Of a DNA stretch of 46,952 nt, positions 34,494 to 42,437 are shown one piece after another. The stretch spans positions 1-46,952 of the forward strand of contig CAIOJR010000274.1 of the NCBI GenBank assembly GCA_903858685.1, given 5' to 3'. The position numbers and the translations under genes are program-made. The notes beneath the pieces are model-generated. The model did not search any database. It was given only the letters and a program-made list of their open reading frames with translations, and was not told the DNA's origin. How positions within the stretch are numbered: position 1 is the first letter of the stretch; each line of letters opens with the position of its first letter. Origin of the DNA: an uncultured Caulobacterales bacterium (GTDB lineage Bacteria; Pseudomonadota; Alphaproteobacteria; Caulobacterales; Caulobacteraceae).

Positions 34494-34682
34494 ATGGGCG
34501 AGTTGATCAACCTGAACAAGGCGCGCAAGACGCGCTACCGGGCGCAGGCCAAGGCCGACGCCGCCGCCAATCGTGTTCGCTTTGGACGCACCGGCGGGCA
34601 AAAGGCGGCTGACAGGATGGAGCTCAAATCCCAGTCCCGCAGCCTTGACGAAAAGCAGCTCGACCGGTCGCAGGACGACTAA
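34494..34682 (+). CDS. DUF4169 family small protein
   Basis: 62-residue, highly charged protein starting MGELINLNKARKTRYRAQAK with ANRVRFGRTGGQK following, the signature of DUF4169 in alphaproteobacteria. No membrane segment or catalytic residue; function unknown. It precedes the ribbon-helix-helix gene by 22 bp, a pairing often seen in this class, so the two are probably co-transcribed. Confidence 0.85.
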   Translation: MGELINLNKARKTRYRAQAKADAAANRVRFGRTGGQKAADRMELKSQSRSLDEKQLDRSQDD

Positions 34683-34704
34683 CCCTCAAGCCGTCGGCGA
34701 CGAG

Positions 34705-34914
34705 ATGAACCTTGTAAAGCGATCCCTGTCCTTGAGCGGACATCAGACGAGTGTGGCGCTGGAGCCGGAGTTCTGGCAGGTGCTGGATGACCTGGCTGAG
34801 GCGCAGGGCGAAACCGTGGCGGCGCTGTTCCGGCGTCTGGATGAAACCCGCGGCGTCCGGCCTCTGGCCTCATCGGCGCGGGTGGCCGCGCTCAACTGGC
34901 TGAAAGTGCGCTGA
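34705..34914 (+). CDS. Ribbon-helix-helix domain protein (RHH_4 family)
   Basis: 69 residues, predicted small DNA-binding protein. KRSLSLSGHQTSVALEPEFW forms the strand and start of helix 1, and LDDLAEAQGETVAALFRRLDE the following helices, with a C-terminal SSARVAALNWLKVR. The ATG at 34705 is chosen because the family domain begins immediately; a longer in-frame reading overlaps the DUF4169 gene. Its stop and that of ctrA converge across a terminator. Target unknown. Confidence 0.83.
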   Translation: MNLVKRSLSLSGHQTSVALEPEFWQVLDDLAEAQGETVAALFRRLDETRGVRPLASSARVAALNWLKVR

Positions 34915-34927
34915 ACACCGACCCATG

Positions 34928-34957
34928 AAAAAAGGGGCCGCCGTGGGAGCGCCCCCT
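34928..34957 (-). terminator. Rho-independent terminator of ctrA
   Basis: Read on the minus strand, GGGGC (from 34955-34951) pairs with GCCCC (34938-34934) around a 12-nt loop and is followed by six T (34933-34928). It begins 28 bp after the ctrA stop. The plus strand gives the same stem but no long T-run, so it serves ctrA best. Confidence 0.7.
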
Positions 34958-34985
34958 CTTGATCGGGAAGTCGAATTGTACGGGT

Positions 34986-35690
34986 TCAGGCGGCGGAGAT
35001 GGCCGTTCCCATGTCCTGCGGGTCGCGCAGCACATAGCCGCGGCCCCATACGGTTTCAATATAGTGAGCGCCGATCGTCGCCGTTGCGAGCTTCTTGCGC
35101 AGCTTGCAGATGAACACGTCGATGATCTTCAGTTCCGGCTCGTCCATCCCGCCATAGAGATGGTTCAGGAACATTTCCTTGGTCAGAGTCGTGCCCTTGC
35201 GCAGGGAAAGCAGCTCCAGCATCTGGTATTCCTTGCCGGTCAGATGCACGCGGCTGCCATTCACCTCAACCGTCTTGGCGTCGAGATTCACCACGATGTC
35301 GCCGGTGCGGATAACCGACTGGGCGTGTCCCTTGGAGCGACGAACCACGGCGTGAATGCGGGCGACCAGTTCATCCTTGTGGAAGGGCTTGGTCATATAG
35401 TCATCGGCGCCGCCGCCGAAGCTCTTGACCTTGGTGTCGATCTCGGCAGTGCCGGACAGGATCATGATCGGCGTATTGATCTTGGCGACGCGCAACTGGC
35501 GAAGCACATCGAGACCAGACATGTCCGGCAGATTGAGGTCGAGCAGGATCAGGTCATAGTCATAGATCTTGCCCAGATCGATGCCTTCTTCCCCCAGATC
35601 CGTCGTGTACACATTGAAGCCTTCTGACTTCAACATGAGTTCGATGCTCTGCGCGGTTGCGCTGTCATCCTCGATCAACAAAACCCGCAT
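34986..35690 (-). CDS. ctrA: Cell-cycle response regulator CtrA
   Basis: Master cell-cycle response regulator of alphaproteobacteria; it represses replication initiation and activates flagellar, pilus and division genes. 234 residues: a receiver domain with the acidic pocket D8/D9, phosphoacceptor D51 ([11 protein letters not shown]) and K in TKPFHKDEL, then an OmpR-type winged helix ([45 protein letters not shown]). The C-terminus ends SAA; in Caulobacter the final Ala-Ala is required for ClpXP turnover. The ATG at 35688-35690 begins MRVLLIEDD, the normal start. The upstream region holds clustered GANTC sites and a TTAA pair. Confidence 0.98.
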   Translation of the reverse strand: MRVLLIEDDSATAQSIELMLKSEGFNVYTTDLGEEGIDLGKIYDYDLILLDLNLPDMSGLDVLRQLRVAKINTPIMILSGTAEIDTKVKSFGGGADDYMTKPFHKDELVARIHAVVRRSKGHAQSVIRTGDIVVNLDAKTVEVNGSRVHLTGKEYQMLELLSLRKGTTLTKEMFLNHLYGGMDEPELKIIDVFICKLRKKLATATIGAHYIETVWGRGYVLRDPQDMGTAISAA

Positions 35691-36107
35691 AAGCCCCTCC
35701 CGATAGGCGCTCGCGCCAACTGGCGCACCCACATGAGCGCGGAATCCCAACTCGATCCCCGCAAAGCTAAACGGGGAGTTACTTAAACTTGGTTAACTGA
35801 CAGGGTGAGACCGAATCGCAAGGCCTACTGGGACCCAACTTCAAACAATGCCCCTAAGGTTTTGATTCCCTGACGATTCATCCAATGCCGATGAACGAAT
35901 CTTGCGGTGCTTCGGTTGGGGCCGCAAGAGTCCCGAAAACAAAATTTCGCCCCAGACGGAAAGAATTGTTTAAAAAGAGAAAATGTCGCAGGACCGCCCG
36001 GAAAGCCCGCTTGTCGACGCCCCTGAAGGCCGATCTCCTCACTATGGAGAGGGCTGCGCGCGCCGGATGCTGACGAAAATCCGGCCGCAAGCGCCAGTAT
36101 TGACGGC
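35691..36107 (-). promoter_or_regulatory. ctrA upstream region: GANTC cluster and TTAA repeat
   Basis: A 417 bp stretch without a supportable gene. It holds GANTC (CcrM methylation) sites at 35742, 35813, 35864, 35875, 35897 and 35928, far denser than expected by chance. TTAA-N6-TTAA lies at 35783-35796, 93 bp before the ctrA ATG, close to but one base short of the CtrA full site. In Caulobacter, ctrA P1 is controlled by GANTC methylation with GcrA, and P2 by CtrA. A weak GGCCG/CGGCC hairpin (36083-36108) next to ATTTT on the minus strand may end the DUF3126 transcript. Confidence 0.6.
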
Positions 36108-36317
36108 CTAGCCGTCCAGATCTTCAGCCAGGATCGCCATTTCAAACATGTAGGAACCGTCGTCGTCTTCATCCTGGAAGACAACGCCGACGAACTCGTC
36201 GCCAATATAGACCTCGGCAGAATCCTTTTGCTTCGGCCGCGCCTTGAGATTCAGAGTCGCAGAGCCGAAGGTGCGCTTCAGATGGGCTTCGATGCGCTTG
36301 ATGTCTTTGTCGTTCAC
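36108..36317 (-). CDS. DUF3126 family protein
   Basis: 69-residue cytoplasmic protein of the alphaproteobacterial DUF3126 family: MNDKDIKRIEAHLKRTFG, then ARPKQKDSAEVYIGDEFVGV and a C-terminal acidic stretch DEDDDGSYMFEMAILAEDLD. The helix plus beta-sheet pattern is typical, with no catalytic residues. Function unknown. Its gene reads toward ctrA but is separated by 417 bp with separate promoter signals. Confidence 0.87.
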   Translation of the reverse strand: MNDKDIKRIEAHLKRTFGSATLNLKARPKQKDSAEVYIGDEFVGVVFQDEDDDGSYMFEMAILAEDLDG

Positions 36318-36444
36318 GAACCCAAGGCTCCTGATATCGTCATAACGCCGCCCATTGCGACGTTAGCCGGACCCTAGTTCGGATCGCGCTGGAACGGAAG
36401 CCGGGTTGAGGAATCTCGTCGGTGTGGTCGGCCCGGCTGCTGCG

Positions 36445-37272
36445 TCAGATGACATAATCATAGGCGCTGTCGATAAGGGTCTGGTCCATATTGGCGGCCG
36501 GATCGGGTCCTGCCGGGCAATTGACCAGTCGCGCCGGAACGCCGGCGGCTGTGCACCCTGGCGGAACGGCCTTGAGAACAACCGATCCTGACGCGACCTT
36601 GGCGTAGTCGCCAATGCGAATGGCGCCGAGCACCTTGGCGCCCGCCCCTAGAAGCACGCCCTTGCCGATCTTGGGGTGCCTGTCTCCGCCAGACTTGCCC
36701 GTGCCGCCCAACGTGACGCCTTGCAGCATGGAGACCCCGTCATCAATGGTCGTGGTTTCTCCGATCACGATGCCGGTTCCATGATCGAGAAATATGCCCC
36801 GCCCCATCGGGACAGCCGGATGAATATCGACCTGAAACAGTTCCGAAGCCCGGCTTTGAAGATGGAAGGCCATGGTCTCACGCCCCTGACGCCACAACTC
36901 ATAGGCGACACGGTGGCTTTGCAGCGCCAGAAAGCCCTTGAAGAACAGGAAGGGCTGCAAATAGCCCCGCGCCGCCGCGTCCCGTTCGAACACGGCCTGG
37001 AGATCGGCCTCGACCACCTCCGCCAGACAGGACTGTTCGGCAAAGACGCTCATGGCCAGGTCGCGAATGCACAGGGCGCCGACATCGGCCTCCCCGAGCT
37101 TTCTGCCCAACTGGTAGGCCAGCGCCGACAAGAGGTCGTCATGTGACAATATGGCGGCGTTCAATAGGCTGGTCAGCATCGGTTCAGCGCGAGCCGCGCG
37201 CTCAGCCTCGATGCGCAGGGATTCAAAAACCACCGTCTCGGACGCGGCGCGAACAAGCTCAAGATGGGACAT
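36445..37272 (-). CDS. cysE: Serine O-acetyltransferase
   Basis: Transfers acetyl from acetyl-CoA to L-serine, the first step of cysteine synthesis, cytoplasmic. 275 residues: N-terminal helical domain (about 1-145), then the left-handed beta-helix with hexapeptide repeats. The catalytic pair is visible in FQVDIHPAVPMGRGIFLDHGTGIVIGET (Asp and His), and GGTGKSGGDRHPKIGKGVLLGAGAKVLG follows, typical of CysE. The start at 37272 has GGGAG 7 nt upstream. The NUDIX gene upstream on the same strand is separated by 29 bp holding a 14-bp palindrome. Confidence 0.95.
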   Translation of the reverse strand: MSHLELVRAASETVVFESLRIEAERAARAEPMLTSLLNAAILSHDDLLSALAYQLGRKLGEADVGALCIRDLAMSVFAEQSCLAEVVEADLQAVFERDAAARGYLQPFLFFKGFLALQSHRVAYELWRQGRETMAFHLQSRASELFQVDIHPAVPMGRGIFLDHGTGIVIGETTTIDDGVSMLQGVTLGGTGKSGGDRHPKIGKGVLLGAGAKVLGAIRIGDYAKVASGSVVLKAVPPGCTAAGVPARLVNCPAGPDPAANMDQTLIDSAYDYVI

Positions 37273-37285
37273 GAACAGTCTCCCT

Positions 37286-37299
37286 GCCGGGGCCCCGGC
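37286..37299. repeat. 14-bp perfect GC palindrome before cysE
   Basis: GCCGGGGCCCCGGC lies between the NUDIX stop and the cysE ribosome site, 13 bp before the cysE ATG. It could form a short hairpin that limits read-through or tunes cysE translation. No T-run follows it. Confidence 0.35.
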
Positions 37300-37301
37300 C
37301 C

Positions 37302-37961
37302 CTAACGTCCGGGCGCGTTCCCGTCCGATCCTAGCACAGTTGCGGCCAGATCAGAAGGCAGAGCGCCCGTAGACGCCATATGGTGGACCCGAAGCAGGGC
37401 CGCCACGGTCAGGGAATCGAGAATCTCGCCGCTCAGGACGGCGTCCAGAGCCTCGGAAAACGGGACGCGCACGGTGGCGAGCTGTTCAGTCGGGTCCGGA
37501 TCGGTCTCGACCTGGGTAAAGCCCGTCGCCAGATAGATGATGGCGAGTTCATCGGAGGACGCGTTGGAAAGCTGCATGCGCAGGATCTCGCGCCAGTCCG
37601 AGCCGACAAGGCCGGCCTCCTCGCGAAGTTCGCGCCTGGCGCCGTCCAGGGCCGCTTCGTCCGGCGGCACGCCCCCTTCCGGCAATTCCCAGCTATAGGC
37701 GCTGAACGGAAACCGCCATTGCCCCACCAGCGTAATGGACCCGTCGGGATGCAGCGGCACGACGCCCACGGCCAGATTTTTGTGTTGATGAACATAATAG
37801 GCGCCGGCCACCCCGGTCGGGGCGACAGCGTCGTAGATGTCGACCGCGAAATAGGGATTGTCGTGCACACGCCGGGCGGGGCCGCGCGTCCAGTCGGCGC
37901 CGCGGGGGCGCAGCCAGTCCAGCGGCTTGTCCGGCCGATCGGCCATTGTGCGGTTGGTCAT
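37302..37961 (-). CDS. NUDIX hydrolase, ADP-sugar pyrophosphatase-like
   Basis: 219-residue cytoplasmic pyrophosphohydrolase. The complete NUDIX box runs GGVPPDEAALDGARRELREEAGLVG (residues about 96-120), with all G, E, R-E-x2-E-E and G positions kept. The sequence before it (ITLVGQWRFPFSAYSWELPEGG) matches the ADP-ribose pyrophosphatase subgroup, which hydrolyses ADP-ribose or other nucleoside diphosphates; exact substrate not known. The start at 37961 reads MTNRTMADRP; a second Met at residue 6 is also possible. Confidence 0.9.
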   Translation of the reverse strand: MTNRTMADRPDKPLDWLRPRGADWTRGPARRVHDNPYFAVDIYDAVAPTGVAGAYYVHQHKNLAVGVVPLHPDGSITLVGQWRFPFSAYSWELPEGGVPPDEAALDGARRELREEAGLVGSDWREILRMQLSNASSDELAIIYLATGFTQVETDPDPTEQLATVRVPFSEALDAVLSGEILDSLTVAALLRVHHMASTGALPSDLAATVLGSDGNAPGR

Positions 37962-38065
37962 TGAAGGCGGGCCTCATCGCAGATTGCGCGCTCCGCCTAT
38001 AGCCGATATTGCCCAGGGCCAAGCCCCCAATCACCACCTTCGCCCCAAGCCAAGGCGCTCAAGCC

Positions 38066-38683
38066 ATGTTCGACCGCCGCGTTCCAGCCCCGCCCGCCTT
38101 CGGCGATCCGATCCACGCTGACGGCTCCCCGGACATGCTGGCGCAACTGGCCTGCCGACGCTCCGCCTCGGCGCTCAGCCTGACGACGCCCGGCCCGAGC
38201 CCGGACGAGCTGGCCGACCTCCTGCGTCTGGCCGCGCGGGCGCCGGACCATGGCAAGCTTTTTCCCTGGCGCTTCATTGTGCTGCGCGACACCGCCAAAG
38301 CGCGCTTCGCCGCCGGTCTGGACGCCATCGCCGCCGCGCGACCTGACGCGGACAAGGCCCGCGCCGCTTTGGGCAAGCTCACGACCCCGCCCGTCGCCGT
38401 CGCCGTCCTGTCGTCGCCCCATGACGGCAAGATTCCGCTGTGGGAGCAGGAATTGTCCGCAGGCGCAGTCTGCATGCTGCTGTTGCTGGCCGCTCAGGCC
38501 ATGGGATACGGCGCCAACTGGATCACCGACTGGTACAGCTTTGATGCGGATGCATTGCGCCTGCTGGGCGCGCGTGCCGGCGAAAAGGCGGCGGGCTTTG
38601 TCTATCTTGGCGCCGTGGCAGAGGCGCCCCTGGAACGCGTTCGGCCCGAAATGGCCGCCCTGGTCAGCGACTGGGCGGGCTGA
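38066..38683 (+). CDS. Nitroreductase family protein (YdjA-like)
   Basis: FMN-dependent NAD(P)H oxidoreductase, 205 residues, predicted cytoplasmic dimer. Characteristic are CRRSASALSLTTPGPSPDELADLLRLAARAPDHGKLFPWRF (FMN-binding start of the small YdjA-type proteins), the LSAGAVCMLLLLAAQAMGYGANWIT helix, and AAGFVYLGAVAE near the end. The ATG at 38066 (MFDRRVPAP) is preferred; an upstream TTG would add 19 residues and a later ATG at 38132 is possible. It converges on the GGDEF-EAL gene with 3 bp between stops. Substrate unknown. Confidence 0.87.
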   Translation: MFDRRVPAPPAFGDPIHADGSPDMLAQLACRRSASALSLTTPGPSPDELADLLRLAARAPDHGKLFPWRFIVLRDTAKARFAAGLDAIAAARPDADKARAALGKLTTPPVAVAVLSSPHDGKIPLWEQELSAGAVCMLLLLAAQAMGYGANWITDWYSFDADALRLLGARAGEKAAGFVYLGAVAEAPLERVRPEMAALVSDWAG

Positions 38684-38686
38684 ATA

Positions 38687-41089
38687 TCAGGCTGCGGCCT
38701 TGGGCGAGCGTTTGCGGGCGCGCTTGACCGGCGCCTCCATCAGGTGGCGGTGCTGTGCGATGGGCGCTGGCTTGCCGATCAGATAGCCCTGTATCACCTC
38801 GCATCGCTCGGCCCGCAGGAAGGCAAGCTGGTCCTGCGTCTCCACGCCTTCGGCCACCACGGGGACGCCCAGCCCCCGGCCTATGCCCAGCACGGCGCGG
38901 ACGATCACGGTCGACCGCTCAAGCTGGCCAATGCCCTGAACAAAGCTCTTGTCGATCTTGATCTTGTCGAACGGAAAGGCCTGCAAGGTGGACAGGGACG
39001 AAAAACCGGTGCCGAAATCGTCCATGGCCACACGCACGCCCATCGCCTTCAGCCGACGAAGCGCGTCCAGAGCCTCCTGATAGTTCCGGATCAGGGCGGT
39101 TTCAGTCACTTCAAGTTCGAGCCGACTGGGGCTGAGACCTGTTTCAAACAGCATCTGACGCAGTCTGTCAGCCAGATCATGCTGGCCAAGCTGGATAGGC
39201 GACAGGTTCACCGCCACGCTGATCGATTTCGGCCAGGCGGCGGCCTCGATGCAGGCCTGACGCAACACCCACTCGCCAAGCTCAAGGATCAAGCCCTGCT
39301 CCTCGGCCAGAACGATAAACGTGTCGGGCGGCACCATGCCATGTTCGGGATGGCGCCACCGCATCAGTGCTTCGAAACCGCACAGTTCACCTGTGTCGCT
39401 GCGCACCTGAGGCTGGTAATAGACGCTCAGTTCGCCGTTTCCGATGGCCTGCTTCAGGTCACGCGCCATGTTGCGGCGCTCGCGCACGGCATTGTCCATC
39501 TCATATTCAAAGAAGCAGAAACTGTTGCGGCCATTCTTTTTGGCGCGTTGGAGGGCTGTGTCCGCATTGATCAGCAGCGTGTCAGCATCCTGGCCGTTCT
39601 CGGGATAGAGACTGATTCCGACGCAGACGCCCGGCTCGACCGTCAGGTCTGCATGTTTCACCGATTCGACGACCTTGTTGACAAGCGTCTGTGTCCAGTC
39701 GGCCAGCCCCACCATGGTCTCGTCGCGATCATTGAACAGAACAACGACAAATTCGTCCCCGCCATAGCGTGCGGCAAAGGAAGCGCCCGTCGCCATTCCC
39801 GCCAGTCTGCGCGCGGTCACAGCCAGAAGCTGGTCACCCGCCGCCTGTCCGTGCAGATCATTGATCGCCTTGAACTGGGACAGGTTGAGACAGATGACGG
39901 CGAAGCGTTCCTTGGTGCGGCGCGATCGCGCGACGCATTCCGCCAGTCGCCCGTGCATGGCGCGTCGATTCGGCAAGCCGGTCAGACTATCGTGTTCCGC
40001 CAGATAGCGGATGCGGCTCTCGGCGGCGCGCTGCTCGCGCATGTCGCGCATGGTGATGATGGTGTTGGCGGGACCAAAGCGCGCTTCGACTTCGTCGCGC
40101 ATGTGGATTTCTACCGGAACCGCCGGCTTCGAGGGGTCAAGCGGCTGCACCCATCCATCGCGGCGCGCGGCGTTTTCCGCGCCCGGCGCCTCGGGCTCCA
40201 ACCTCAGCATGGTTGCGAACAGGTCCATGCCCACGAGCTCAGAGGCGGTTGAGCCGACCAGGGCGGAGAAAAACGCATTGGCGTCGTTGATCTGCCCGCG
40301 TTGCACGACCACGATGCCCTCGCGCGCGGCGTCAGCCAGCCGTCGAAGCCGCATCACCGTAGCTGCCGCCTGCGCGTCATCAATATAGGCCGCACCGAGG
40401 CCGCCAGCGATGATCAGGACCGCCAGCATGATCACCACAAAGGTCAGGGCGGCGGCGTCCATCACGACGCCTGGAGGCTGGACCGTCACATCCGGCGTAA
40501 TGCTCAGGGCGCCGAGCGTCATGAAATGCGAGAAGAACACCGCCGCGGTCAACAGACCCGCCCCGGCCAATTGTCGTCCAAACGCCGTCGCCCGACCCGC
40601 CGTCAGCAGCGCGCCATAGCAAAGCCCGGCGACGGCCATCATGGCGCACCAGAGAAGCGCCGGCTCCCAATCCATATGACCCGCCACCCGATAGGCGCAG
40701 AAGCTGCCATATTGGACCGCCGCCATCAGCACGGTCAGAACCAGGCTGCCCGCGACCAGTCTCAGCCGATCGCGCCCGCTCCAGCTGATCGTGAGCGCCA
40801 GACTGGCTACCGACACAGAGATGAACAGGGAGCCGAGCACGCCCATGGGTTCATAGCCGACGGCCACGCCCGGTCGATAGGCCATGAGGGCGATGAACTG
40901 GCTGGCCCAAACCCCGACGCCCGCTTCCAGCCCCGCCAAAAAGATCCAGATCGCGCGCACAATCCCTTGCGAATTGCGCATGCGGGAGCGCAGCCGGAAG
41001 ACACAGAGGCTCGCGGCAAGGCACAAGGAAACCGCAAGAGCCAGTAGCTCCGCGTCATGACTGCGCATCAGGCTTACAACGAATTTCAA
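38687..41089 (-). CDS. MHYT-PAS-GGDEF-EAL cyclic-di-GMP signalling protein
   Basis: Membrane sensor of 800 residues: an N-terminal seven-helix MHYT domain (about 10-240), a PAS region (about 250-370), GGDEF with an intact GGDEF at 443-447, and EAL with E573-A574-L575 intact, so both c-di-GMP synthesis and breakdown are possible. In the MHYT repeats the conserved His is replaced by Gln twice (Q64 in SQF, Q126 in VQY) and kept once (H188 in SHF). The start may be the TTG at 41089, which has GGGAG 8 nt upstream, or the ATG at 41068. Output and ligand unknown. Confidence 0.93.
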   Translation of the reverse strand: MKFVVSLMRSHDAELLALAVSLCLAASLCVFRLRSRMRNSQGIVRAIWIFLAGLEAGVGVWASQFIALMAYRPGVAVGYEPMGVLGSLFISVSVASLALTISWSGRDRLRLVAGSLVLTVLMAAVQYGSFCAYRVAGHMDWEPALLWCAMMAVAGLCYGALLTAGRATAFGRQLAGAGLLTAAVFFSHFMTLGALSITPDVTVQPPGVVMDAAALTFVVIMLAVLIIAGGLGAAYIDDAQAAATVMRLRRLADAAREGIVVVQRGQINDANAFFSALVGSTASELVGMDLFATMLRLEPEAPGAENAARRDGWVQPLDPSKPAVPVEIHMRDEVEARFGPANTIITMRDMREQRAAESRIRYLAEHDSLTGLPNRRAMHGRLAECVARSRRTKERFAVICLNLSQFKAINDLHGQAAGDQLLAVTARRLAGMATGASFAARYGGDEFVVVLFNDRDETMVGLADWTQTLVNKVVESVKHADLTVEPGVCVGISLYPENGQDADTLLINADTALQRAKKNGRNSFCFFEYEMDNAVRERRNMARDLKQAIGNGELSVYYQPQVRSDTGELCGFEALMRWRHPEHGMVPPDTFIVLAEEQGLILELGEWVLRQACIEAAAWPKSISVAVNLSPIQLGQHDLADRLRQMLFETGLSPSRLELEVTETALIRNYQEALDALRRLKAMGVRVAMDDFGTGFSSLSTLQAFPFDKIKIDKSFVQGIGQLERSTVIVRAVLGIGRGLGVPVVAEGVETQDQLAFLRAERCEVIQGYLIGKPAPIAQHRHLMEAPVKRARKRSPKAAA

Positions 41090-41287
41090 CTAGACGACTC
41101 CCGCCGCTACAGCAGGGGAGAATGGCATCGGTTGTTTAAAATCCGGTCAATTCGAAAAAATCGCTTGAAATATATGATGTTAACTTCAACTTCCAAAAAC
41201 ATAATTTGAAGTTACGAAGTGATTTCCAAAATCTTAAATTTCAATATAGCCGGTTCTATATTTAACAGTTCTCAATTCAAACGAAGT
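41090..41287. promoter_or_regulatory. AT-rich intergenic region with 9-bp inverted repeat
   Basis: From about 41130 to 41287 base composition drops sharply to AT-rich, unlike the rest of the window. TAACTTCAA (41181-41189) and TTGAAGTTA (41206-41214) form a perfect 9-bp inverted repeat with a 16-nt spacer. It lies upstream of the GGDEF-EAL gene and downstream of the LysR gene, both on the minus strand, so it may be the c-di-GMP gene's promoter or operator and/or end the lysR transcript. Confidence 0.5.
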
Positions 41288-42256
41288 CTAGATCAAAGCA
41301 CCCTGCTCACACAGAAGATCAATCAGCCACGACACGGCGGGGTGGGCGCCATGGTCTTTACGCCACAGCGCCACGACATCGACCGGACGCCCGTCATAGG
41401 GCGACTCAAACAGAGCCAGGCCGAGCGTATCCTTGAACTTTTCGGCCAATCGCCGAGGCGCCAGAGCCGCCATGTCCGTGCGTGCAGCGATGGTCAGCGC
41501 CGCCTGGCTGTCCGGCGCCGCCATGCCGCTGATATGATGACGCCCGGCCCGCTTCATGGCCCCCAGATAGGCGCCGCCATCATCCCAGATGACCATCCGC
41601 TCAAGTCCGTTGTCCACCAGGGTCGTGTCCACGGACGACACGCTGTCGGCCGACGATACGATCAGATGCGGAAGGCTTGCCAATACGTCCAGCGTCAAGG
41701 GCCGGCTCGCGGCGGGGTGGTCGCGCCGCAACGCCCAGACCAGACGCTCTTCAAACAAGGTCCTGCGCTCAAAGCGCTCCGAAGCCCGTCCAAACACGCC
41801 GACCGCCACATCAAGCCGGCCGGTATCCAGAGCCTCGGACAGGCTGCGTTCCTGATGCCGCAAGACCAGCTCCGCATTGGGCGCACGCTGGCGAAACGCA
41901 TGTACAAGTCCCGGCGCCAGCACCGATGTCAGATAGGGCGCCATGCCAAGGGCAAATCGGCGATCCGATTCCCCCGGCTCAAAATCATTGGGCGCCAGCG
42001 CGCGCTGGAGTTGCCCAAGCGCCCTTGCGACGCGTGGCGCCGCCTCCGCTGCCCATGGGGTCGGGCGCATGCCCTCTGCGGTGCGGACGAAAAGCTCATC
42101 ATCCAGCGACACCCTCAGGCGGCCCAGCGCATGACTCACCGCCGACTGGGTCAGACCCAGCCTTTCCCCCGCCCGCGTGACACTTCGTTCCTCGCTGAGC
42201 GCCTCGAAAACACGCAGCAGATTGAGGTCGAGATTTGGAAAATGAATACTTTTCAT
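41288..42256 (-). CDS. LysR-family transcriptional regulator
   Basis: 322-residue regulator. The N-terminal winged helix reads LDLNLLRVFEALSEERSVTRAGERLGLTQSAVSHALGRLR, then DELFVRTAEGMRPTPWA, both typical of LysR (NodD/LeuO/PcaQ-like subset). The C-terminal effector domain starts at about residue 90. The ATG at 42254-42256 is chosen; an in-frame TTG at 42271 would add five residues. It diverges from the EmrA/EmrB/NodT-type efflux operon, the usual setting for a LysR activator or repressor of its neighbour. Inducer unknown. Confidence 0.92.
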   Translation of the reverse strand: MKSIHFPNLDLNLLRVFEALSEERSVTRAGERLGLTQSAVSHALGRLRVSLDDELFVRTAEGMRPTPWAAEAAPRVARALGQLQRALAPNDFEPGESDRRFALGMAPYLTSVLAPGLVHAFRQRAPNAELVLRHQERSLSEALDTGRLDVAVGVFGRASERFERRTLFEERLVWALRRDHPAASRPLTLDVLASLPHLIVSSADSVSSVDTTLVDNGLERMVIWDDGGAYLGAMKRAGRHHISGMAAPDSQAALTIAARTDMAALAPRRLAEKFKDTLGLALFESPYDGRPVDVVALWRKDHGAHPAVSWLIDLLCEQGALI

Positions 42257-42437
42257 TTTAACAGTGACCAATTTCCATTTGGATCATAATGACGATCTAC
42301 TACTTGTGCAATGCGGCGCGACCGACGCGGCTTTTCGAGGGAACGCCCTCGCAGGCTGGCCGTCGATTGTGCGACATGGCATCGACGGTTACACGCGCAT
42401 CGGTCTGCAAGGCCGACGCCGCAGCGGGAATATGATT
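42257..42437. promoter_or_regulatory. Divergent lysR/efflux regulatory region with hairpins
   Basis: TCCA-TT-TGGA (42274-42283) lies just upstream of lysR and could be part of a LysR operator. Further on, two perfect stems stand in the leader of the efflux operon: CGAGGG/CCCTCG with loop AACG (42336-42351) and CCGTCGAT/ATCGACGG with a 13-nt loop (42360-42388). They could affect leader folding or operon translation. No promoter hexamers are certain. Confidence 0.45.

Noticed and set aside
35885-36073. 62-codon basic plus-strand frame in the ctrA upstream region
   Set aside because: No recognisable family, weak start, and it overlaps the GANTC-rich promoter region; more likely chance.
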